Assembly: GCF_014207135.1 (NCBI RefSeq)
Contig: NZ_JACHCC010000003.1
Coordinates: 124,001-188,000 of the forward strand
DNA: 64,000 nucleotides
Direction: 5' to 3'
Source: Pedobacter cryoconitis
GTDB taxonomy: Bacteria; Bacteroidota; Bacteroidia; Sphingobacteriales; Sphingobacteriaceae
Position numbers and translations under genes: made by a program
The notes under the pieces: model-generated
What the model was told of the DNA's origin: nothing
Databases searched by the model: none
Seen by the model: the letters and a program-made list of their open reading frames with translations, nothing else
Shown: positions 26,828 through 35,359 of the stretch, in pieces
Layout of the letters: each line of letters begins with the position of its first letter
How positions within the stretch are numbered: position 1 is the stretch's first letter

Positions 26828-26972
26828 GAATATTCTCAGATCTCAAAGATCAGTACTACTTCAATTTTCTGCCACTTGGTGTGGACCATGTAGAATGTTA
26901 ATGCCTATTATTAACCAGGTGGAGCAAAAAGTAAATCTTTTTTTAGTGATGAAATTTAAAAGACATTTATGA
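26823..26972 (+). pseudogene. fragment of a second thioredoxin gene
   Basis: The reading frame at 26823-26972 codes VLLQFSATWCGPCRMLMPII and then NQVEQKV, an unmistakable thioredoxin active-site region with the canonical WCGPC. It has no start codon in frame (a stop lies directly upstream) and ends after about 24 residues of similarity, running into the start of the next gene. It is the relic of a tandem thioredoxin paralogue, probably lost by deletion. Confidence 0.75.
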
Positions 26973-27979
26973 TTACACGAAGAAAATTTATCACGAAAAG
27001 TGGTCTGTTGGTCAGTGCATTTGCTATACGTGGAACACTCATGTCTTTTGCGGCTTCAGATAAAGAAAGTGAAAATCAAACTTTTGATGTCATTATTATT
27101 GGCGGCAGTTACGCTGGTCTTTCTGCGGCAATGGCTTTAGGCCGTTCTTTGCGGAAAGTCCTCATTATTGACAGTGAACTGCCGTGTAACAGGCAGACCC
27201 TGTATTCACATAACTTCATTACACAAGATGGAGAAAAACCAAAAGATATCACGAATAAAGCCAAAGTGCAGGTATTGAGTTACGAAACGGTTTCATTTCA
27301 TAGAGATGTTGCCGTCAAAGTAAGAAGGAGCGGGAATATATTTGAACTCACTACAAAATCGGGAAAAGTATTTTTAGCAAAAAAAGTTCTGTTTGCCACA
27401 GGCTTAAAAGATGTTATGCCATCCATTTCCGGATTTTCTGATTGCTGGGGAATATCCATATTACATTGTCCATATTGTCATGGTTATGAAGTTAAAAATC
27501 GGAAAACTGGTATTCTGGGAAACGGTAATCTGGCCTTTCACTATGCTCAACTAGTCTCAAATCTTACAGATAAGCTAATCATTTTTACTGATGGGGAGGC
27601 CACATTTAGTGCTGAACAATATCAGTTGATCAAGAGGAACAATATCCATATTATAGAACAAAAGGTACTCGCTATAGAACACAATAAAGGAAATCTTTCC
27701 GGTATTCTTCTAAAAGATGGATCTATATATCAATTAAACGCACTCTACGCCAGACCATCTTTTGAACAACATTGTAAAATTCCAATTGAATTAGGATGTG
27801 AACTTACAGAGCAGGGATTGTTGAAACTTGATAATTTTCAGCAGGCAACTATTCCTGGAATATATGCATGTGGTGATAACTCTGCTTTCCGCTCTATAGC
27901 AACAGCAGTTTCAACTGGTTCACAGGCAGGTGCTGCTATTAATATGAGACTCTCAACAGAAAATTTTAATTTAATATAA
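26969..27979 (+). CDS. thioredoxin-reductase-like FAD/NAD(P) oxidoreductase with Tat signal
   Basis: A 336-residue flavoprotein with an N-terminal twin-arginine-like signal (MITRRKFITKSGLLVSAF). It has the FAD-binding segment DVIIIGGSYAGLSAAMALG, a redox pair in ILHCPYCHGYE, a second nucleotide fold at GILGNGNLAFHYA and the FAD-closing IYACGDNSAF. This is the class that includes thioredoxin reductases and related disulfide oxidoreductases. A Tat signal on such an enzyme is unusual and would place it outside the cytoplasm. It is 5 bp upstream of the DUF2938 gene. Confidence 0.85.
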   Translation: MITRRKFITKSGLLVSAFAIRGTLMSFAASDKESENQTFDVIIIGGSYAGLSAAMALGRSLRKVLIIDSELPCNRQTLYSHNFITQDGEKPKDITNKAKVQVLSYETVSFHRDVAVKVRRSGNIFELTTKSGKVFLAKKVLFATGLKDVMPSISGFSDCWGISILHCPYCHGYEVKNRKTGILGNGNLAFHYAQLVSNLTDKLIIFTDGEATFSAEQYQLIKRNNIHIIEQKVLAIEHNKGNLSGILLKDGSIYQLNALYARPSFEQHCKIPIELGCELTEQGLLKLDNFQQATIPGIYACGDNSAFRSIATAVSTGSQAGAAINMRLSTENFNLI

Positions 27980-27984
27980 TACAA

Positions 27985-28485
27985 ATGAACACTTATTTAC
28001 AACTGACTTCTTTTTCATTGATCATAGGTATAGGGGCGACTTTAGTTATGGACATTTATGCAATTATAATAAAACGCTTTTTTAATATCCCTTCTTTGGA
28101 CTATGCATTGCTTGGACGGTGGGTCGGTCATTTTAAAGGCGGGGTCTTTTCTCATCAAAACATTATGCAAACGGAGAAGATAGAAGGTGAACGGATCATT
28201 GGATGGATTGCTCATTATCTTATCGGTATCTCGTTTGCTTGCTTACTTTTACTAATTTGGGGTATAGAATGGGCTTATCAACCAACTATTTTACCAGCGT
28301 TGATCATCGGTCTGTCAACAACCGTTGCACCATGGTTCATGATGCAACCTGCATTTGGTTTTGGTATTGCCGCTTCCAAAACACCAAACCCTTCATTAGC
28401 AAGATTCAGAAGCCTGAAGGCACACACTGTTTATGGAATTGGATTGTATTTGGCTGGTTTATTACTGAGTATAGGGATGTCGTAA
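27985..28485 (+). CDS. DUF2938 membrane protein
   Basis: A 166-residue inner-membrane protein with four hydrophobic helices. It shows GATLVMDIYAIIIKRFFNIPS, WVGHFKGGVFSHQNI and the ending FRSLKAHTVYGIGLYLAGLL, which fit DUF2938. The function is unknown. It is directly behind the thioredoxin-reductase-like gene and probably in the same transcript, with the GNAT gene 27 bp later. Confidence 0.8.
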   Translation: MNTYLQLTSFSLIIGIGATLVMDIYAIIIKRFFNIPSLDYALLGRWVGHFKGGVFSHQNIMQTEKIEGERIIGWIAHYLIGISFACLLLLIWGIEWAYQPTILPALIIGLSTTVAPWFMMQPAFGFGIAASKTPNPSLARFRSLKAHTVYGIGLYLAGLLLSIGMS

Positions 28486-28512
28486 GGAGCGACAAAAAAT
28501 TAATAAATAATA

Positions 28513-29004
28513 ATGGAAAAACAAAGTGAGATTACAATTCGAAATGACATACGCCCGGGAGATCTGGGTATGATAACTTATCTGCACGGCGTTCTATATG
28601 CTAATGAATTTCAGCATGGGCTTGAATTCGAATCGATGGTTGCAGGTGGGCTAAATGAATTCTACAGTACATATGATATTAATAAAGACAGGTTTTGGAT
28701 TGCCGAAAAAGATAATCAAATGATTGGCTGTATTGCATTAAAAAACAGGGGTGAAGCCGCTCAATTAAGATATTTCATCATCAGACCTGAATATCGTGGA
28801 TTTGGTTTGGGGAATAAATTTCTTCAGTTGTTTATAGCTTTTGCAAAAAGCTGTAAATATAAAAGTGCATACTTATGGACAGGAAATGAACTAAACAAAG
28901 CACAGCATTTATATCAGAAATTTGGTTTTAAATTATCAGAAGAGAAGCCTTCAACCGCATTCGGTAAGCCCATAATTGAACAAAGGTATGATCTGATCTT
29001 TTAA
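28513..29004 (+). CDS. GNAT-family N-acetyltransferase
   Basis: A 163-residue single GNAT domain. The acetyl-CoA pyrophosphate loop is RPEYRGFGLGNKFLQLF, preceded by MIGCIALKNRGEAAQLRYFI; the C-terminal helix reads NKAQHLYQKFGFKL. It resembles the acetyltransferase half of MarR-GNAT fusions but lacks the MarR part. The substrate is unknown. It ends 4 bp from the convergent serine hydrolase. Confidence 0.85.
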   Translation: MEKQSEITIRNDIRPGDLGMITYLHGVLYANEFQHGLEFESMVAGGLNEFYSTYDINKDRFWIAEKDNQMIGCIALKNRGEAAQLRYFIIRPEYRGFGLGNKFLQLFIAFAKSCKYKSAYLWTGNELNKAQHLYQKFGFKLSEEKPSTAFGKPIIEQRYDLIF

Positions 29005-29008
29005 GCGA

Positions 29009-30115
29009 CTAGATATCATCCAGTATTTTTTTTAACTCGGAATAACGTTGTTGTTTACCATCACTTTTTAAGTAGAATGTCATCAGGAAGGCAGCATAAC
29101 CCTTACGATTATCAACAACCGGAAAGCTGCCAAACAGACCAGGGCTGCTTACAGATCCTGTACTGATCCATTCGCCGTAACCGTAACCAGGTACGCCTGC
29201 TTCTGCCGGGGAGTAGGCTACCTTTACTTTTGAGGTAATGCGGTTAATCTGCATTTCTTTAATACTGTTTTCGCTGAGTATTCTTTTACCTTCGAATGTT
29301 CCTTTATTCAGGATCATGATCAGAAAATTGAGATAATCTTCAGTAGTACTGACAGCGCCACCTGCTGGAAGAGGTACTTTTGTTTGGCCAAAGCTGGTGT
29401 TTTTCATCTCTAAGGGCTTGGCGATGCGTTCCTGGAACAAGTTCTCAAAACTGTTGTTACCAATCTTTTCTATAATTGCACCTGCTAGTTGTAAACCTAC
29501 ATTGCTATAGTGGAATACAGTTCCTGGTGTACCTTCAATTGGAAGATCTGCGATTTGTGCAACGGCTTGTTCCATACTACTGAGGCTCTTCGTTTCCTGT
29601 AAACTTTCTTTTAATGCCGGAGCTTTAATGCCGGTAGTATGTGACAGGCACTGTGCAATTGTGATTTTGCCTTTTCCACTTTTGGATAAAGCAGGCAAGT
29701 ATTTTCCTATAGTGTCGGTCGTTTTGAGTTTCCCTTCATCTACAAAAGTCATGACCAGTGCAGCACTTAACCATTTGCTGCAACTGGCAATCTGTAACTG
29801 AGAATTTGGATCGTAATCTTCCAGATCTGTACTTTTTCCTTGTTTTCGGGCAATCATTCTATAAGCAATTCTCTGGCTCATATTCATCTTGTTTTCCGAC
29901 CGGCTATATACAATCTTTCCATCTTTATACACCATAAGTACAGAACGTCCGCCCATTTTTGGTGTGTTTTCTTTGAGCCAGGTATCTAGTTTTTGTGTGG
30001 TATTTTGAGCGCTGAGTTGAGTGGAGACGAATAGAAGTATGACCGTCAAAGTCTTAAAAAGTTGTTGACTATTGATTGCTTTTAATTGCATGGCCTGTTT
30101 GGTTTTGGAGATCAT
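29009..30115 (-). CDS. serine hydrolase of the beta-lactamase/class C family
   Basis: A 368-residue exported enzyme (signal peptide to about SAQNTTQ; ATG at 30091 is an equally good start that removes 8 residues). The catalytic serine and lysine sit in IASCSKWLSAALVM (SxxK), the tyrosine in FHYSNVGLQLAG (YxN), and a GGAVSTTEDYLNFL loop follows. Such proteins are penicillin-binding-like esterases or D-alanyl-peptidases; true beta-lactamase activity cannot be predicted. It is monocistronic. Confidence 0.87.
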   Translation of the reverse strand: MISKTKQAMQLKAINSQQLFKTLTVILLFVSTQLSAQNTTQKLDTWLKENTPKMGGRSVLMVYKDGKIVYSRSENKMNMSQRIAYRMIARKQGKSTDLEDYDPNSQLQIASCSKWLSAALVMTFVDEGKLKTTDTIGKYLPALSKSGKGKITIAQCLSHTTGIKAPALKESLQETKSLSSMEQAVAQIADLPIEGTPGTVFHYSNVGLQLAGAIIEKIGNNSFENLFQERIAKPLEMKNTSFGQTKVPLPAGGAVSTTEDYLNFLIMILNKGTFEGKRILSENSIKEMQINRITSKVKVAYSPAEAGVPGYGYGEWISTGSVSSPGLFGSFPVVDNRKGYAAFLMTFYLKSDGKQQRYSELKKILDDI

Positions 30116-30227
30116 TAGATAACAACCTTAAATTAGTGAATTTGATTAAGAATCTAATAACCGGCAGTTAATTATCACATTTTAAATGTTAGCAATCAGA
30201 TTACTTGTTTTTCTTATCCTACGTTAA

Positions 30228-30261
30228 AAAGAGGGATCAGGCCTAAGGCTGATCCCTCTTT
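30228..30261. terminator. bidirectional terminator-like hairpin
   Basis: The 13-bp perfect arms AAAGAGGGATCAG and CTGATCCCTCTTT, extended by one GC pair, lie upstream of the serine hydrolase gene. The gene that would end here is not evident; it may insulate the downstream peptide-kinase region. Confidence 0.65.
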
Positions 30262-30656
30262 CTATAAATACCCAATCCTTCTCAGACCAGTTTACACCGA
30301 ATAATTAAGCGGAATTTCCGGAATTACTGACGCATTTGTGGAATTCTGAAAGAATAATTGGAACGAATGGAATCATCGGAATTTCCTGGTAGTTAGGGGT
30401 TTGTACAGGTGTATGTTTGTATCAGAAATCAGTTCAGGTTTTGATTCGCTGGCAGGGTCGAAATGTACAGAACAGATTTTATAAAGAGATGAATACGCGG
30501 TAGTTGGTGACCGGTTTGGGAAGCAGTTATTAGCTCCCGCGTTTGATTCTCACACTTCCCAAAAATTTCAGAAGGCCTTCTGATTTACAATCGTAGTACC
30601 CCCCGCGAATGGATCGCGGGGAGCTACACCGTATTTCATTCTTAAATTTTTGAACC
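30262..30656. other. intergenic region with repeated motif and hairpin, no gene seen
   Basis: Contains two copies of CGGAATTTCC (GGAATTTCC at 30311-30319 and 30378-30386) and several looser GGAATT words. A perfect 8-bp hairpin with a 5-nt loop (CCCCGCGA/TCGCGGGG, 30601-30621) lies 36 bp ahead of a small ORF. This could be a structured 5' leader. Confidence 0.4.
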
Positions 30657-30806
30657 ATGTTTTTTCAACTAATAATTGCTATGCTATTGGGACTGACGTC
30701 TCCATCAACTTCGAATACTACAAATACCGACCAGGAAGCTCCAATAGTGAGCAATGGTGATCCCGTTACAGGAGGTGATATGGGACAGACCCCGCCGCCA
30801 AAATAA
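30657..30806 (+). CDS. small exported peptide (49 aa)
   Basis: A 49-residue ORF (ATG 30657 to TAA 30806) that starts with a hydrophobic signal-like segment, MFFQLIIAMLLGLTSPSTS, then a polar, proline-rich tail ending TPPPK. A perfect hairpin lies just upstream and a clear terminator just downstream (30824-30854), so it is a self-contained transcription unit. It is the only gene between the serine hydrolase and a membrane-anchored TPR sensor kinase. It belongs to no known family; a secreted signal is possible but unproven. Confidence 0.6.
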   Translation: MFFQLIIAMLLGLTSPSTSNTTNTDQEAPIVSNGDPVTGGDMGQTPPPK

Positions 30807-30823
30807 GAAGAAGAATAGAATAT

Positions 30824-30854
30824 AGTAGGGCTGTAAAACTGCCCTACTTTTTTA
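30824..30854 (+). terminator. intrinsic terminator after the small peptide gene
   Basis: The 8-bp arms AGTAGGGC (30824-30831) and GCCCTACT (30841-30848) are followed by a T-run. Confidence 0.8.
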
Positions 30855-31039
30855 TTTAAGACCATTCAAGCCATGAAACGAGAAACAGGATTCTGTCATG
30901 ACAGCTCACCAAAAATTAAGATTATATTTTTTCTTTTAACGCCATTGTTTTGTGATTGAAAGTTTAATTTTTAGTAAATAATAACAATTAATTGAAAGAA
31001 GCGCCAGATTTATTCTTTAATTTGGTTAAAATTTAGCGC

Positions 31040-32713
31040 TTGAAATATCTCTGTTTACTCTCAACTCTTATTGTCTTTTTTTATTCCTGTACAAATCCTG
31101 TCGGGAAAGAGAAAAAGGAGGACAACTTGTTTTACGATCAGGCTTTTGCCTATCGGGAAAAGGGTATGGCTGATAGTGCCTTTTTTTATTTCATTAAAGC
31201 CAAAGATTTATTTTTGCAACAAAAGGATAGTCTGGGAGCAGGGAAGTGTCTGGTTAATATGGGTATCTTCTTAACAGATAAAGGAGATTATTTTGGGGCA
31301 CAGGAGATTTCCCTAAGTGCTTTGGGTTATCTTAACCAAAAAAAGGAAAACGAATACGTTTACATCTGTTCTAACTTTAATAATCTTGGTATCGCAACTC
31401 ACAACCTGGGGGACTATAAGGATGCTTTAAAATTTCATGATTCGGCAATAAAATTTTCCAGGGATTCTTCACTTACCCGTGTTTATCTGAATAATAAGGC
31501 GAGGACGTATCAGGCATTTCATGAATATAAAGCAGCTTTAAACATATATGATCAGGTTTTAAAAGGAATTGATAAGCATAAAAACAGGAAAGAATATGCC
31601 ATGGCATTAACCAATATTTCTTTTACCAAATGGCTGCTCGATCCCGGTTATAATGCTATCCCTGATTGCTTAAAAGCATTACATATCCGTGTAGAGGAAA
31701 AAGACCTCAGGGGTCAGAATTCAAGTTATTCCCATCTCTCCGATTTATACGTCAAACTATTACCAGATTCTGCACTGATTTATGCGAAGAAGATGTATCT
31801 GGTATCCAGAGAAATAAACAGTTCTGATGATCAGCTGATGGCACTTCAGAAATTGATCAAACTTAGTCCTCCTAAAGAGACAAAGCAATATTTTGATATC
31901 TATCAAAACCTGAATGATAGTGTACAGATGATACGTCGCAAAGCCAAGAATCAGTTCGCTGTTATCCGGTATGAGACTGAAAAGCATAAAGCAGATTTCT
32001 TAAGGGCCCGGGCCGAAAATATTCAAAAGCAAAATAATATTCTAAGACAGAATTTTGCCCTCGGCATTTTGATGTTAATCTTGATAGCCGGAGTTTTTTG
32101 GTATAGAAAAAGGAAAAAGACCTTGCAACAGGAGAAAGAACTGGAAGTCAAAAACACAGAGCTTAAGTACGTCAAAAAAATTCATGACAGGGTCGCAAAT
32201 AAAGTTTATCAGGTGATGTCTGAAGTAGATAATACCCCTGATATCGACAGAGATATTTTGTTGGATAAACTCGAAGTTCTGTATAATATATCGCGGGATA
32301 TTTCTTACGAAAGTAAGGAGGCTTTTAAGGAGGACAGTTATGCGGTACAACTCTCGAATATGTTAAAATCCTATTCTTCTGAAATCATCGAGATTTTGAT
32401 AGTGGGAAATGAAGAAGAATTATGGAAAAGCATTAATGATACCTCAAAGGCAGAACTCTTTTATATTATGCAGGAGTTGATGACTAATATGAAAAAACAT
32501 AGCAACGCGGAAACTGTAATCATAAAATTTCGCAGGAATGAATCTGATATCAATATTTCATACTCGGATAATGGTGTCGGGATGAAAGGTGCCTCTAAAA
32601 ATAATGGTTTAACGAATACGGAAAACCGTATTAAAAGTATCGGGGGTACCATTACTTTTGATTATACACTCGAAAAGGGTTTGGAAATTTATCTCACATG
32701 TCCCTTTTCGTAA
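31040..32713 (+). CDS. TPR-containing membrane sensor histidine kinase
   Basis: A 557-residue protein. The start is TTG at 31040, because only this start gives the lipoprotein-like signal MKYLCLLSTLIVFFYSC; no good ATG is nearby. Residues 30-300 are tetratricopeptide repeats outside the cytoplasm (ECLVNMGIFLTDKGDYFGAQ-type units such as CLVNMGIFLTDKGDYFGAQ and NNLGIATHNLGDYKDALKF). One transmembrane helix follows (about 335-355), then a coiled coil, the phospho-acceptor IHDRVANKVYQVM, the N-box ELMTNMKKHSNA and the G-box YSDNGVGMKG of a HisKA_3-like kinase. It sits 14 bp ahead of its response regulator. Confidence 0.88.
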   Translation: MKYLCLLSTLIVFFYSCTNPVGKEKKEDNLFYDQAFAYREKGMADSAFFYFIKAKDLFLQQKDSLGAGKCLVNMGIFLTDKGDYFGAQEISLSALGYLNQKKENEYVYICSNFNNLGIATHNLGDYKDALKFHDSAIKFSRDSSLTRVYLNNKARTYQAFHEYKAALNIYDQVLKGIDKHKNRKEYAMALTNISFTKWLLDPGYNAIPDCLKALHIRVEEKDLRGQNSSYSHLSDLYVKLLPDSALIYAKKMYLVSREINSSDDQLMALQKLIKLSPPKETKQYFDIYQNLNDSVQMIRRKAKNQFAVIRYETEKHKADFLRARAENIQKQNNILRQNFALGILMLILIAGVFWYRKRKKTLQQEKELEVKNTELKYVKKIHDRVANKVYQVMSEVDNTPDIDRDILLDKLEVLYNISRDISYESKEAFKEDSYAVQLSNMLKSYSSEIIEILIVGNEEELWKSINDTSKAELFYIMQELMTNMKKHSNAETVIIKFRRNESDINISYSDNGVGMKGASKNNGLTNTENRIKSIGGTITFDYTLEKGLEIYLTCPFS

Positions 32714-32727
32714 ATAAATGAAGAATA

Positions 32728-33393
32728 ATGTTCAAAAAAGTACTTATAGCAGAAGACCACGAAAGCACCAATATATCTGTACGTAAAACACTGGAAGATC
32801 TCGGTATAGCCAATAAAGAGTTTAGATATTATTGTGATGATGCTTTAAAACTTATAGAAATAGCATTTGGCCAGGAAGATTCCTTTGATTTGCTGATTAC
32901 TGATCTTTCCTTTGAAGAAGATAAAAATATACAGAAAATTGCGGGGGGAAGAGAACTTATCAAAGCGGCCAGACAGCTGCAGCCCGGTTTAAAGGTTGTC
33001 GTTTTTTCATTGGAAAATAGTATACCTGTAGTTGATGATTTGTTTGAAAATATAGGGATTGATGCTTATGTGCGTAAGGCACGTTATGATGCTGTAGATC
33101 TTAAACGGGCTATCGAAGCAGTTTTTCAAAATAAAAAATACCGTTCAGCAGATTTAATGCAAAATAAAAGAATAGAAAATTCATATGATTTTAAAGCTTT
33201 TGATGTTGAAATTATCACACTACTTTGTAATGGAACACCTCAGAAAAATATCCCTGCTTATTTACAGCAAAATAATATTAAACCATCGGGCTTAAGCAGT
33301 GTTGAGAAGCGTCTTAATTCTATCAAAACAGCATTGAATATCTCGAACAATGAGCAGTTGATTGCTTATTGTAAGGACAAAAAAATTATTTAA
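32728..33393 (+). CDS. response regulator, LuxR/DUF5932-like
   Basis: A 221-residue protein that pairs with the kinase just upstream. The receiver domain (1-130) has the acidic pair in VLIAEDHEST, the phospho-acceptor aspartate in LLITDLSFEED, and the lysine in AYVRKARYD. The C-terminal part (from FDVEIITLLCNGTPQKNIPA, then SVEKRLNSIKTALNISNNEQ) is a helix-turn-helix of the NarL/LuxR shape. It probably regulates transcription on phosphorylation by the TPR kinase. The target genes are unknown; the small peptide gene upstream is a natural candidate. Confidence 0.87.
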   Translation: MFKKVLIAEDHESTNISVRKTLEDLGIANKEFRYYCDDALKLIEIAFGQEDSFDLLITDLSFEEDKNIQKIAGGRELIKAARQLQPGLKVVVFSLENSIPVVDDLFENIGIDAYVRKARYDAVDLKRAIEAVFQNKKYRSADLMQNKRIENSYDFKAFDVEIITLLCNGTPQKNIPAYLQQNNIKPSGLSSVEKRLNSIKTALNISNNEQLIAYCKDKKII

Positions 33394-33492
33394 TGATATT
33401 CGGGAATTATTTTCCAGGTTTATGGCTTTCCGTAAAGAATGAATTTTATACCCAATTACTTTTGAAGGATTAATTCAAAAGAAAAGGTAATT

Positions 33493-33699
33493 ATGAAAAA
33501 GTACTATGTAAACAATAACGCTCAAAGTAACAGTAATCATGAAGTTCACCGTGATGATTGTATTTATCTTCCAGATACTGAAAATTCCAGGTATCTGGGA
33601 GAGTTCTCATCTTGTATCGGGGCGGTAACTGAAGCGAGAAAGATATACGTTAGAACGAACGGATGTAAGATATGTTCGAATTTATGCCACACAAGCTAA
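33493..33699 (+). CDS. small Cys/His protein (68 aa), probably zinc-binding
   Basis: A 68-residue cytoplasmic protein with HEVHRDDCIYLP, a central LGEFSSCIGAV and the terminal CKICSNLCH. The HxxxxC...C...CxxCxxxCH pattern suggests a bound metal. It resembles small conserved proteins seen next to restriction-like genes in Bacteroidota. A TACTTTTG -7-like box lies at 33457-33464. It is 180 bp upstream of the HSDR_N protein. Function unknown. Confidence 0.7.
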   Translation: MKKYYVNNNAQSNSNHEVHRDDCIYLPDTENSRYLGEFSSCIGAVTEARKIYVRTNGCKICSNLCHTS

Positions 33700-33844
33700 A
33701 CCAGATGTTGTGAAATTTATAGCGAACCGGGCTTCTATTTTTACTGTCATTCCATCTTTTTTACCTTATAGGTGTTCTTAAGTTTTGATTTTTAAATACT
33801 TGATTGATTACGGATTCCCGTAAGAATCAAAGAGTTGCCCTTCA

Positions 33845-33852
33845 TACTTTTG
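33845..33852 (+). promoter_or_regulatory. Bacteroidota -7 promoter box TACTTTTG
   Basis: An exact match to TAnnTTTG, 27 bp before the ATG at 33880; it supports that start. No clear -33 TTG is seen at the usual distance. Confidence 0.45.
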
Positions 33853-33879
33853 ATCAAAACAAAATCAATTTCAGGTAAA

Positions 33880-34944
33880 ATGGATCTCAAACTTAAATTA
33901 GAACAGCTTCATCAAAGAGTAGTCGGATTAAAAGATCAGATAAATACTGAAGAGGCAACAAAAAATGCATTTGTTATGCCTTTCATCCAAATTTTGGGTT
34001 ATGACATTTTTAATCCGACAGAGGTCATTCCAGAGCATATTTGCGACATCGGAACCAAGAAAGGGGAAAAGGTAGATTATGTCATCTGCAACAATAACGA
34101 ACCCATTTTAATCTTTGAATGTAAGCACTGGAAAGAAAATGTCGATGCGCATAACTCGCAACTTCACCGCTATTATCATGTCTCAAAGGCAAGATTTGGT
34201 GTGTTAACAAATGGTACCATCTATAATTTTTATGCAGATCTGGAGAAACCAAATATTATGGACGAGAAGCCTTTCTTAACCATTGATATAGAAGACTTGA
34301 AAGATAACTCTATCAAAATTCTAGAAAGCTTTACCAAGAATCAATACAATTTAGAGAGTATTCTTGATTCGGCTGAGGGGCTTAAATACATTAAGGCGAT
34401 CAGGACAGAATTTGAAAAAGAGATTGACAATCCATCCGACGAAATAGTCAAGCTGCTGGTTAACCGTTTTTTTGACAAAACTCTAACTGCCAACCGAATG
34501 ATTGTTTTTAAGGAATATGTAAAAAAAGCATTGACAATTTCGATTAATGAATCTATAAGTGACCGGTTAAAGTCGGCATTGAGTATTAACGAGAAGATCG
34601 ATAAACAGGAGGGAATTAAAATAAATCCAATAGATGAAAAAGAGGATGAATCTAAAATCGTTACAACTGAAGAGGAACTGGATGCTTTTCAAATCGTTAA
34701 GGCGATCTTAAGAGAAAAAATCCCTGCGGACCGAATTGCGGCAAGGGATACTCAATCTTATTTCGGCGTATTGCTTGACAATAACAACAGAAAACCGATA
34801 TGCCGGTTCCACTTTAATACTGCCAATAAATATCTGGAGACTTTTCACAATGGGAAGGATGCCGGAGAAAAAAAACAACTCAAAAATCTGGATGAATTAT
34901 ATGGCTATAGAAACGAACTTCATCAGGCTATAACTAATTACTAA
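33880..34944 (+). CDS. HSDR_N/PD-(D/E)xK nuclease-like protein
   Basis: A 354-residue protein starting at ATG 33880 (MDLKLKLEQLHQ); the upstream in-frame TTG lies before the promoter box. Residues 25-130 match the N-terminal nuclease domain of type I restriction subunits: FVMPFIQILGYDIFNPTEVI, GEKVDYVICNNNEPILIFEC, then K and HWKENV, so the catalytic D..ExK set is present. There is no helicase or methylase gene nearby and no translocase domain. A further region around 270-350 (DAFQIVKAILREKIPADRIA, FGVLLDNNNRKPICRFHFN) forms a second conserved domain. It may be a stand-alone defence nuclease. Confidence 0.8.
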   Translation: MDLKLKLEQLHQRVVGLKDQINTEEATKNAFVMPFIQILGYDIFNPTEVIPEHICDIGTKKGEKVDYVICNNNEPILIFECKHWKENVDAHNSQLHRYYHVSKARFGVLTNGTIYNFYADLEKPNIMDEKPFLTIDIEDLKDNSIKILESFTKNQYNLESILDSAEGLKYIKAIRTEFEKEIDNPSDEIVKLLVNRFFDKTLTANRMIVFKEYVKKALTISINESISDRLKSALSINEKIDKQEGIKINPIDEKEDESKIVTTEEELDAFQIVKAILREKIPADRIAARDTQSYFGVLLDNNNRKPICRFHFNTANKYLETFHNGKDAGEKKQLKNLDELYGYRNELHQAITNY

Positions 34945-34957
34945 CCAGTAATCTCCT

Positions 34958-34993
34958 GTTTCAAACCAGCCAAATATTTGGCTGGTTTGAAAC
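34958..34993. terminator. perfect 36-nt palindrome, terminator
   Basis: A fully self-complementary stretch with 18-base halves, starting GTTTCAAACCAGCCAAAT, 13 bp after the HSDR_N gene stop. It acts as terminator hairpin most likely; the T-run after it is weak. Confidence 0.7.
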
Positions 34994-35017
34994 AATCTTT
35001 AAATAAAATCTAAATTA

Positions 35018-35227
35018 ATGAAATGCTCTTTACTCATTATTCTTTTCTTGATTAACGTCAACTGTTCGACACGGGGAATGGTATACGTCTGTAATAGTGA
35101 TACTGCTAAAAAATATCATTACAAGTCGAATTGTCGTGGATTAGGAAACTGTCAGTATAAAATTATTCAGGTTAGCCTGGATAAAGCCGAGAAAGATGGT
35201 AAAACCTTATGCGGGTGGGAAAAATAA
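35018..35227 (+). CDS. small Cys-rich lipoprotein (69 aa)
   Basis: A 69-residue protein with a lipoprotein-type signal (MKCSLLIILFLINVNC, cysteine 16). The mature part holds VYVCNSDTAKKYHYKSNCRG, then LGNCQYK and the terminal TLCGWEK. The YHxxxxCRxLxxC motif suggests metal binding and resembles, in layout, the 68-residue protein upstream of the HSDR_N gene. Similar small exported proteins are frequent in Bacteroidota; the role is unknown. Confidence 0.65.
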   Translation: MKCSLLIILFLINVNCSTRGMVYVCNSDTAKKYHYKSNCRGLGNCQYKIIQVSLDKAEKDGKTLCGWEK

Positions 35228-35359
35228 ATTGAGAATAGGATTAGGACTAATGTTTTTTTTCTCTTGCTTTAAAAGAAACGATGTTAATCATTCGTGAAAT
35301 AAGAGATAAATAATTTCTGTATATTTATTTCAATTAACTCTCTTAATCTTATACAATTT

